Origin: Actinomycetes bacterium
GTDB lineage: Bacteria; Actinomycetota; Actinomycetes; Mycobacteriales; Mycobacteriaceae
DNA length: 20,476 bases
NCBI GenBank assembly: GCA_023460175.1
Contig: JAEWRC010000134.1
Coordinates: 1-20,476 of the forward strand
Direction of reading: 5' to 3'
Positions 14,870 to 20,303 of the stretch are shown here, in pieces. Both the position numbers and the translations under genes were made by a program. Under the pieces are notes generated by a model. It was not told where the DNA came from. It searched no databases and saw nothing but the letters and a program-made list of their open reading frames with translations. Every line of letters begins with the position of its first letter. Positions within the stretch are counted from its first letter, which is position 1.

Positions 14870-16612
14870 TTAGTCGCTGTCGCTGGACTTGCTCTTGCGC
14901 TTCGAATCGCTGCCGCGGTCCGACTTGCTGTCAGAACCGCTGCTCGACTTGGAGCTGCTCGACTTGGCGCTGTCCGACCCGGACTTGCTGTCCGACTTGG
15001 ACTTGTCGGTGCTGGACCCGGACTCGGTCTTGCCGGAGTCACTCTTGTCGGACTTGCTCTCCGAGGAGTCGCTGTCCGACGAACCGCTGCCCGGCTTGGA
15101 GCTGGACGGCTTGCTGGAGTCGCCCTTGCCGCCGAAACGATCGGCGAGCTTGTTGCGGATCGAGCGGATCTTGTTCTTGGTGTTGTCGAGGCCGGTCTTG
15201 GCGGACTCTGCGGGAGTCTCCGCCTTGTCCTGCAACACCGGGGTCTCCTCGACCACACCCTCGACCGGCGTGGTCTCCTTGACCGGCGCGGTCTCCTCGA
15301 CCGGCTTGGTCACGACCGGAGCCGTCTCGCTGTCGGTGGTCTCCTCACCATCGACGGTCTCGGTGGTCTCCTCACCATCGACGGTCTCGGCGGTCTCCTC
15401 GCCCGCGACGGTCTCGGCGGTCTCTTCGCCCTCGACCGTCTCCTCGCCGTTGACGATCTTGTCGATGACCTTCTCGACCACGGTGCCGGATTCGGCTACG
15501 TCCTCATCTGATTCGGCTCCCGGAACCAGCGCACCGAGGTCCAGATTGAGCAGATTCTTCATCGCAGCCAGTCGGGTCGATGCGGCCTCCGGCAGACCCG
15601 TCAGCGCCGTGGCTTCCGACTCCTCCGGAACCAGGGGGTTCAGCAGCCCCCAGGTCAGCTCACGCGGCAGCGTGAAGAGGAAGTACTCCAGAGTGCCCTT
15701 ATTGGTGAGCGCACCCGCCCAGTCCCAGTCAAATCCGGAAACACGAGGGTTGTGTCCGTTGAGGTAGGCGTTGAGCGTATTGGGGGCAATGTTGAGCAAC
15801 TCGGCAACCGCGTTCTCCCAATCGTTGTCGATCGCCGCAGCCGCAACGTCGTCCAAACTTTCGGTGAACGCCATGGCAGCGGTGACAACCGGCCCGAACA
15901 CGAACATGGTGAAGTCGGTTACCGCACCGCCTTGCCCATCCGGACCGACGAACAACGCATCCCAAGCGCTGGCAAGACGGTAGGCGCCGACGGTCTGCAG
16001 AATCTCGGTACCGATGGTGAGTTCACGCAGCAAAGGCCAAGCCCCGCCACCCGCGCTCCACAGGAAGTACTGGTTGAATTCCGCGAAGGCGTTATTGAAT
16101 TCATAGTTCTGGAGATAGCCCGAGACATTCTGGATCATCTCGTCGAAGGTCGGAATGTCATCTGGGATATCGCCGGCCTCTTGGCTCGCTTCGATGGCGG
16201 CCTGGATCCGTTCGGCGTAGCCCGGCAGGTTGTTCATCACCTGCTGCCAGCCGCCGACGTTGGTCAGCATGCCGCCGAACTCCTGGAACAACGCCGGCGC
16301 CGCCTGCAGCAAATCCTGTGCGAGCGCGGGGTACAACGTGCCCATCTCGTTAAGCCCGTACTGAATATGACCGAACGCCGTCTCAAAAGTGGATTGCCAC
16401 GTCGCCAAAGGGTCGACGGCAGCGGCCAATTGGACCTCGTAGGCCTTGGCCGACGCCAAGGCCGGTACCGCTGCGGTCGCCGGGCTGGCCGTGATCGCCG
16501 AAGCACCGACCAGAGCGACACCGACAATCAGTGCTCTCTTGCGCAACGACGCGGGTCGTGGAGGCTCTGCCGGGGACTCGACGCCCGGTAGAGCAGGATC
16601 TGTGAACGCCAT
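14870..16612 (-). CDS. Secreted mycobacterial protein with tandem-repeat acidic region and Ser/Asp/Lys-rich tail (GjpA-porin-like?)
   Basis: Protein of 580 residues. Residues 1-23 are polar, followed by RKR and a hydrophobic core (ALIVGVALVGASAI) ending in a likely signal peptidase site ATA|A near residue 47. The mature domain (about 60-345) is rich in Ala, aromatic and amphipathic helix segments such as DPLATWQSTFETAFGHIQYG and VSGYLQNYEFNNAFAEFNQY. It recalls a secreted family of environmental mycobacteria often labelled GjpA-like porins, but I cannot verify this. An acidic region around 375-430 has a 9-residue repeat of the form TVDGEETTE. Residues 496-580 are almost only Ser, Asp, Lys, Gly and Glu, suggesting an unstructured, surface-exposed tail. 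ATG 16612 has AGGAGA 4 bases upstream. Export is well supported, function is not. Confidence 0.7.
   Translation of the reverse strand: MAFTDPALPGVESPAEPPRPASLRKRALIVGVALVGASAITASPATAAVPALASAKAYEVQLAAAVDPLATWQSTFETAFGHIQYGLNEMGTLYPALAQDLLQAAPALFQEFGGMLTNVGGWQQVMNNLPGYAERIQAAIEASQEAGDIPDDIPTFDEMIQNVSGYLQNYEFNNAFAEFNQYFLWSAGGGAWPLLRELTIGTEILQTVGAYRLASAWDALFVGPDGQGGAVTDFTMFVFGPVVTAAMAFTESLDDVAAAAIDNDWENAVAELLNIAPNTLNAYLNGHNPRVSGFDWDWAGALTNKGTLEYFLFTLPRELTWGLLNPLVPEESEATALTGLPEAASTRLAAMKNLLNLDLGALVPGAESDEDVAESGTVVEKVIDKIVNGEETVEGEETAETVAGEETAETVDGEETTETVDGEETTDSETAPVVTKPVEETAPVKETTPVEGVVEETPVLQDKAETPAESAKTGLDNTKNKIRSIRNKLADRFGGKGDSSKPSSSKPGSGSSDSDSSESKSDKSDSGKTESGSSTDKSKSDSKSGSDSAKSSSSKSSSGSDSKSDRGSDSKRKSKSSDSD
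15333..15440 (-). repeat. Four tandem 27-base in-frame repeats
   Basis: Four copies of a 27-base unit run at 15333-15359, 15360-15386, 15387-15413 and 15414-15440, with a partial copy after them. The first two are identical and the others differ at a few positions. Each encodes a 9-residue unit of the form TVxGEET[TA]E in the secreted protein. Identical adjacent copies suggest recent duplication, so copy number may vary between strains. Confidence 0.9.
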
Positions 16613-16665
16613 GGTTCTCCTGGGGGAAGGATATGCGGGAAGGTGGCCCTACGGCCGCCTGAAGA

Positions 16666-16872
16666 TTAGCTGAGACTATTTTGAGAAACAAGCGCTACGT
16701 AGTTTGCTATTTCCTCCGTGCAAGTACATTGTCCGCACCATCTGAAAAGGTCCGCATTTTGCGCCATCACCACATCCGCAGGAGCAACAGCAGCCACATT
16801 TGAATTTGAATTCAATTGGCTTGCCGGTGCTTTCATAGGTATTGCCGCGCCGACGTTCAGCTTCTCCCTCAT
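16666..16872 (-). CDS. Possible small protein of 68 residues with a CxxCxC segment (uncertain)
   Basis: A frame from ATG 16872 to TAA 16666 encodes 68 residues beginning MREKLNVGAAIPMKAP and containing FRWCGQCTCTEEIANYV near its end. Upstream of this ATG the same frame is Arg/Pro-rich, as in a shadow frame. From the ATG onward composition becomes protein-like, with Asn, Val and Ala and few Arg, which is the main argument for it. Against it, the ribosome site is weak (only GGA), and an overlapping minus-strand frame (ending at 16676) and a plus-strand frame are open too. Third-position GC is only about half, unlike the genes around. If real it could be a peptide precursor or small metal-binding protein, but no family is recognised. 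Confidence 0.2.
   Translation of the reverse strand: MREKLNVGAAIPMKAPASQLNSNSNVAAVAPADVVMAQNADLFRWCGQCTCTEEIANYVALVSQNSLS
16670..16686 (-). promoter_or_regulatory. TCTCA-type direct repeat, 11-base period, upstream of secreted-protein gene
   Basis: On the minus strand TCTCAA and TCTCAG are separated by 5 bases, giving an 11-base period, and the site ends about 57 bases before the ATG of the secreted-protein gene. Two half-sites one helical turn apart fit an OmpR-family response regulator. The same layout occurs upstream of the glycosyltransferase and aldolase genes. Confidence 0.35.
16797..16815. repeat. AT-rich 19-base element, copy 1
   Basis: CATTTGAATTTGAATTCAA contains the perfect 10-base palindrome TTGAATTCAA. 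A second copy at 18411-18429 matches it at 18 of 19 positions. Such an AT-rich match is unexpected by chance in GC-rich DNA. It may be an operator or a site favoured by an AT-binding nucleoid protein such as Lsr2. Confidence 0.5.
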
Positions 16873-17053
16873 GGGTGTCCGCGCGAACGTTCCAGCACCG
16901 CGCCACCCGAAACGGTGCGATCGATAGTTTGCTGGGGGCGGCCGCCGGGCGCACGATGTGGCGACATTGGACATCCCCGGTCTACGTACCGCCCCAGCGT
17001 CGTTGCACCGCAAACGCACTGGTGGCAGCGTACAAACCCCGGCCGCGAACTAC

Positions 17054-17905
17054 TCAGTCCTGCAGGGCGATCCGGGCCTTGACTGCTTTGTGCTCCCGGC
17101 GTTCGCGATTGATGGTGCGTAGCACCCGCCAACCGTCACTGACCGCGTTCAGGTTGCTGCGCCCATGTATCCGCTCGCGCTCGAAACTTCCGACTTCGCG
17201 AATCCGCAGGCCACTACGCGCGATCCGAACGTTGATGACGGTCTCGATTTCGAATCCGTCACCCCACTGCGGTGCGGCGAGGTGGGTCGGCGGAAGGTCC
17301 AAGGTCGGCAACACCGCGCTCCAGAATGCGTTGTAGCCATAGCAAAGGTCGGTGAACGAAGTGTGAAAGATCCGGTTCACCAACCAGTTCAAGCCCCAAT
17401 TCCCCAGCCGGCGAAACGCGGTGATGTCGTCGCTGCCGCCGTCACGAACGAATCTGCTGCCCTTCGCGAGGTCAGCACCTTCAGTCAAAGCCGCTACAAA
17501 CGACGGGATCTCGGCTGGATCGGTGGAGCCGTCGGCGTCGATCATCACCACGATGTCCCCGTCGACCTCGGCAAAACCGCAGGCCAGTGCATTGCCCTTA
17601 CCTCGCCGCGTCTGGCTGATCACGGTGGCGTCCGGCCAAAGCTTCCGAGCCACTGCCAAAGTGTCATCGTCGGACCCCCCGTCGACGACCACAATCTGAT
17701 CCACCGGTGGCATGCGCTCGGCGACGTAAGGCAGGTTCAGCGCCTCGTTGAGCGCGGGGATGACCACAGTGACCCTCGGTGCGCCGGCCCCCGCACTGCC
17801 TTCGGCGTCGCCATCGGGCCGACTCGGACTACGTTCGCCGGGACCAGGCTCAGCAAAGATTCCGTCAGGCCGGCTATCAGTAGGTTTGGAAACCAGATCA
17901 GTCAC
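17054..17905 (-). CDS. Family 2 glycosyltransferase (dolichyl-phosphate mannosyltransferase-like)
   Basis: Protein of 283 residues. The first ~43 are Pro/Gly/Asp-rich and probably unstructured. A GT-A fold begins at VTVVIPALNEALNLPYVAE (from residue 45), with the nucleotide-binding VVVDGGSDDDT and the metal-binding DxD as Asp123-Ala-Asp125 in MIDADGSTDP. KGSRFVRDGGSDDITAFRRLGN and CYGYNAFW follow, as in polyprenyl-phosphate sugar transferases. There is no C-terminal membrane segment, so it acts as a soluble or peripheral enzyme on an activated sugar; donor and acceptor are unknown. The start is GTG at 17905. It is divergent from the monooxygenase gene across a 253-base gap, so it may share regulation with the 3,4-AHBA genes or belong to the envelope genes to its left. 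Confidence 0.88.
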   Translation of the reverse strand: MTDLVSKPTDSRPDGIFAEPGPGERSPSRPDGDAEGSAGAGAPRVTVVIPALNEALNLPYVAERMPPVDQIVVVDGGSDDDTLAVARKLWPDATVISQTRRGKGNALACGFAEVDGDIVVMIDADGSTDPAEIPSFVAALTEGADLAKGSRFVRDGGSDDITAFRRLGNWGLNWLVNRIFHTSFTDLCYGYNAFWSAVLPTLDLPPTHLAAPQWGDGFEIETVINVRIARSGLRIREVGSFERERIHGRSNLNAVSDGWRVLRTINRERREHKAVKARIALQD

Positions 17906-18001
17906 GAAAACTCAGCCTCTTTCTCGTTCGGTCGGCGACCAGAACACCAGTGGTCTCGAGCCGTACACAACGGAATTCATCGGCTCACATAAAGGACAAA
18001 C

Positions 18002-18018
18002 CTGAGACGGTTCTGAGA
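18002..18018 (-). promoter_or_regulatory. TCTCAG direct repeat, 11-base period, upstream of glycosyltransferase
   Basis: On the minus strand two identical TCTCAG half-sites are spaced by 5 bases, about 97 bases before the glycosyltransferase GTG. It is the most regular of three such sites in the window and lies in the divergent region shared with the monooxygenase gene. Confidence 0.4.
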
Positions 18019-18033
18019 CACCGTAATATAAAT

Positions 18034-18052
18034 TTAGGCTAGGCAAGCTTCT
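18034..18052 (+). promoter_or_regulatory. Candidate IdeR/DtxR iron box 1
   Basis: TTAGGCTAGGCAAGCTTCT matches the 19-base IdeR consensus (TTAGGTTAGGCTAACCTAA) at 13 positions. The left half is nearly complete and the right half is weak. It lies 107 bases before the monooxygenase GTG and 129 bases before the glycosyltransferase GTG, so it could act on either promoter. Confidence 0.4.
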
Positions 18053-18080
18053 ACCCCACACCGGGTGATGAGTGTCACAA

Positions 18081-18099
18081 GTAGGTAACCCTACCCTTA
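18081..18099 (+). promoter_or_regulatory. Weak IdeR-like site / short inverted repeat
   Basis: This stretch matches the IdeR consensus at 13 of 19 positions but with poor central pairing. It also holds a perfect GTAGG-N4-CCTAC inverted repeat (18081-18094), which could be an operator for another regulator. It is reported as a secondary candidate only. Confidence 0.25.
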
Positions 18100-18101
18100 C
18101 T

Positions 18102-18120
18102 ACAGGCTAGGCTGACGCCC
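18102..18120 (+). promoter_or_regulatory. Weak IdeR half-site
   Basis: ACAGGCTAGGCTGACGCCC matches the IdeR consensus at 11 of 19 positions, all in the left and centre. The core AGGCTAGGC is identical to that of the candidate box at 18034. TAGGCT inside it fits a TANNNT -10 element, so the site could overlap the monooxygenase promoter, 39 bases before the GTG. Confidence 0.25.
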
Positions 18121-18158
18121 GCCAATCATCAGTCGACGACAGGAAGAACAGGTCTACC

Positions 18159-19355
18159 GTGCGCTGCCAAGTTGCCATCGTCGGTGCCGGGCCAGCGGGC
18201 CTCGTTCTAGGCCATATGCTGCATCTTCAGGGTATCGACAGCATCATCGTCGAGCACCGAACCCGCGATTACGTGGAGCAAAGGGTGCGCGCCGGAGTCC
18301 TGGAGCAGGCCAGCGTCGACCTGCTCACCGAGCTTGGCCTGGGCGACCGGCTACATGACCGAGCCTTGGTCCACAACGGGTTCTATGTTCGTTTCGATCG
18401 CAAAACCCACCATTTGAATTTAAATTCAAGGTCGGGTCGACACAGTTATGTATATGGTCAAGCTGAGGTCGTCCATGACCTCATCGAAGCACGCATATCC
18501 GCAGGCCAACCATTGATCTTCGGCGCCGATGAGGTATCGGTCGCGGGGATCGATACGAACCGACCGGTCGTCACCTTCTCCGACGGCCAGCAAAGTCACC
18601 GCATCGATGCTGATTTCGTGGCCGGATGTGACGGTAGCCAGGGGGTATGCCGGACTCTGCCGCCGCCTGGCGCGCTGGAGCGATTCGTCCGCAGCTATCC
18701 GGTGGCATGGCTGGGGATACTGGCACACACCGCCCCGGTCACCGCCGAAGGAATGTATTGCGCTCATCCCGATGGGCTTTCGGTGCACAGCATGCGCGGA
18801 CCACGTATCACTCGGCAGTATCTCCAGGTGCCGGCCGACACCAAGCTGCAGGATTGGCCGGACGACCGCATCTGGCAAGAACTACTGCGCCGCAGCGAAT
18901 CCGACGACCACCCGCCGCTGGAGACCGGAGAGATATTCGAGCGCAGCATCGCGCTGCTGCGCAGCGAGGTCACCGCGCCGATGCAATATGGATCACTGTT
19001 CCTGCTCGGCGACGCCGCCCACATCGTGCCGCCCACCGGGGCCAAGGGGCTCAACCTCGCACTGTCGGATGCGTGCGTACTGTCCCACGCCCTCGGCGCG
19101 TACTACCACGCGGGGAACAGCGAGTTCCTGGACGCTTACAGTGCTACCGCCTTGCCGAGAATCTGGCAGGCACAGAACTTTTCGGCGAAGCTGACCTCGG
19201 TTCTGCACCGTCTCACCGATGATCCCATGGAGTACCAATTGCGCCGCGCACAGTTGCAGCGCTGGACCTCATCGGACGCCGAGCAGGATGCCCTGGGCGA
19301 GGTGTATTTCGGGTTGCCGTTCCCTACGCCATGGCGAGCCGAGGCCCGGACGTAG
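18159..19355 (+). CDS. PobA-type FAD-dependent 4-hydroxybenzoate 3-monooxygenase homologue
   Basis: Flavoprotein of 398 residues, the usual size for p-hydroxybenzoate hydroxylase. The FAD fingerprint VAIVGAGPAGL is at residues 5-15, YVYGQAEVVHDLIEAR follows, and GDAAHIVPPTGAKGLN is the second FAD segment. Against the Pseudomonas enzyme all substrate-contact residues are kept: Tyr200, Ser211, Arg213, Tyr221, the Pro of VPPTG, and Tyr383. The substrate is therefore a 4-hydroxybenzoate-type acid. It could be 4-hydroxybenzoate, giving protocatechuate, or 3-amino-4-hydroxybenzoate from the next genes. Start GTG 18159 follows AGGAAG and CAGG. Residues 85-91 are encoded by an unusually AT-rich stretch with a rare TTA codon. 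It precedes the aldolase gene by 71 bases. Confidence 0.88.
   Translation: MRCQVAIVGAGPAGLVLGHMLHLQGIDSIIVEHRTRDYVEQRVRAGVLEQASVDLLTELGLGDRLHDRALVHNGFYVRFDRKTHHLNLNSRSGRHSYVYGQAEVVHDLIEARISAGQPLIFGADEVSVAGIDTNRPVVTFSDGQQSHRIDADFVAGCDGSQGVCRTLPPPGALERFVRSYPVAWLGILAHTAPVTAEGMYCAHPDGLSVHSMRGPRITRQYLQVPADTKLQDWPDDRIWQELLRRSESDDHPPLETGEIFERSIALLRSEVTAPMQYGSLFLLGDAAHIVPPTGAKGLNLALSDACVLSHALGAYYHAGNSEFLDAYSATALPRIWQAQNFSAKLTSVLHRLTDDPMEYQLRRAQLQRWTSSDAEQDALGEVYFGLPFPTPWRAEART
18411..18429. repeat. AT-rich 19-base element, copy 2, inside the monooxygenase gene
   Basis: CATTTGAATTTAAATTCAA differs by one base from the element at 16797-16815. It contains a perfect 16-base palindrome at 18414-18429. 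It encodes His-Leu-Asn-Leu-Asn-Ser in the monooxygenase and uses TTG and TTA leucine codons, which are rare in this GC-rich context. Confidence 0.5.
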
Positions 19356-19361
19356 CCCCCT

Positions 19362-19378
19362 TCTCAGGTTTTTTTCAG
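19362..19378 (+). promoter_or_regulatory. TCTCAG-type direct repeat upstream of the aldolase gene
   Basis: TCTCAG and TTTCAG are spaced by 5 bases, again an 11-base period, 49 bases before the aldolase ATG. The second half-site overlaps the first 4 bases of the candidate iron box at 19375-19393, so two regulators could compete or cooperate here. Confidence 0.35.
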
Positions 19379-19393
19379 GCTAGCATTACCTAA
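19375..19393 (+). promoter_or_regulatory. Candidate IdeR/DtxR iron box upstream of the aldolase gene
   Basis: TCAGGCTAGCATTACCTAA matches the 19-base IdeR consensus (TTAGGTTAGGCTAACCTAA) at 14 positions, with the right half-site ACCTAA complete and AGG in the left. It is in the 71-base gap between monooxygenase and aldolase, ending 33 bases before the ATG. TAGCAT (19381-19386) inside it fits a -10 element, so bound repressor would cover the promoter, the usual layout for IdeR repression. Confidence 0.6.
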
Positions 19394-19426
19394 CTGTCAA
19401 CTCAGAGCTGTGCGATAGGAGCGACC

Positions 19427-20266
19427 ATGTTCGACAACCACGGTTGGCGTCGACGTGGCGATAGCGGCAAGCGAATTCGGCTGTCCCGCATCTTCAATCC
19501 GCATTCGCAACGTGCCCTGGTGGTACCGATGGATCACTCGGTGACCATCGGCCCGCTCGGGAAGGCCGACCATGCGGATCGCACGGCGGAGATGCTGGCG
19601 GCCGCCGGCGCGGACGCGATCGTCGTGCACAAGGGTCGCGCCCGGTCGATCAACCCGAACCACTTCACCGACATGGGGTTGATCGTCCACCTCTCTGCGG
19701 GAACAGACCTGGCGCTGGACCGCACGGGCAAGGTGCTGGTGGGAACGGTCGAGGAATGCCTCCGGCTCGGCGCCGACGCGGTCAGCGTGCACGTCAACGT
19801 CGGATCCCCCACCGAATCAACACAATTGGCTGACCTCGGTGCAGTAGCGTCGGCCTGCGACATGCTCGGCATCCCATTGCTGGCAATGATGTACGCGCGC
19901 GGACCGAACATCGGTTCCCCCGTCGAATTGGTGGACACGCTGTCGCACCTGGCCGCGATCGCCACCGACCTCGGGGCCGACATGGTCAAGTTGGACTACG
20001 CGGGCAGCCGCAGTGCAATGAACGATGTCGTCCACTCCTGCCCCCTCCCGATCCTCGTGGCAGGCGGCCCTTCGGACTCCGGCGACGAATCCGCCATCGA
20101 ATTCGGCAGCGAGGTGGCCGAATCCAGCGTGGCAGGCCTGAGCTTCGGCCGTCTGATCTTCGGTGCCGACGAACCCCAGCGGGTCGCCAGCGAGCTGTCC
20201 CGCCGCCTACACGGCGGGCGCCCCGCGGCCTCCCGAGCACTGAGTCCGACGCTCGAATCCGCCTGA
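19427..20266 (+). CDS. DhnA-type aldolase, GriI-like (2-amino-4,5-dihydroxy-6-oxo-7-phosphonooxyheptanoate synthase)
   Basis: Class I aldolase barrel of 279 residues. Signatures are VVPMDHSVTIGP (Asp36, His37), DAIVVHKGRAR, ADAVSVHVNVGS, MMYARGPN, and the strand DMVKLDYAGS whose Lys188 is the likely Schiff-base residue, then PILVAGGP. The family includes archaeal 2-amino-3,7-dideoxy-heptulosonate synthase and the actinobacterial GriI. GriI joins aspartate semialdehyde to dihydroxyacetone phosphate in the first step to 3-amino-4-hydroxybenzoate. The GriH-like gene right after it favours the GriI role over an alternative shikimate route. ATG 19427 follows ATAGGAG at good spacing. About 30 basic residues precede the barrel. 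Expression is probably iron-controlled through the box at 19375. Confidence 0.85.
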   Translation: MFDNHGWRRRGDSGKRIRLSRIFNPHSQRALVVPMDHSVTIGPLGKADHADRTAEMLAAAGADAIVVHKGRARSINPNHFTDMGLIVHLSAGTDLALDRTGKVLVGTVEECLRLGADAVSVHVNVGSPTESTQLADLGAVASACDMLGIPLLAMMYARGPNIGSPVELVDTLSHLAAIATDLGADMVKLDYAGSRSAMNDVVHSCPLPILVAGGPSDSGDESAIEFGSEVAESSVAGLSFGRLIFGADEPQRVASELSRRLHGGRPAASRALSPTLESA

Positions 20267-20303
20267 CTCTCATCGATCAGCCCCACGCGAGGAAACCCAA
20301 CCT

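Larger units (their letters stand above)
16613..17053. other. 441-base intergenic region, AT-richer than its surroundings
   Basis: The stretch between the glycosyltransferase stop and the start of the secreted-protein gene has clearly lower GC than the flanks at 16660-16870. It contains a good ribosome site for the downstream gene (AGGAGA near 16617-16622) and an 11-base-period direct repeat at 16670-16686. It also holds a 19-base AT-rich element at 16797-16815 and a possible small Cys-containing frame at 16666-16872. Short frames are open on both strands here and none is clearly real. No RNA gene or insertion sequence was recognised. Confidence 0.6.

Noticed and set aside
15333..15440. CRISPR-like repeats
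   Set aside because: The 27-base units are directly adjacent with no spacers and are in frame within a protein-coding gene.
13499..15511. A 670-codon plus-strand open frame across the acyltransferase-like gene and the secreted-protein tail
   Set aside because: It runs antisense to two minus-strand genes with better composition and start signals, and its C-terminal Leu/Asp repeats are just the complement of the Ser/Asp/Lys tail.
19367..19375. Intrinsic terminator after the monooxygenase gene, from the run of T
   Set aside because: No GC-rich hairpin precedes the T-run. The stretch is better explained by the direct-repeat and iron-box motifs.
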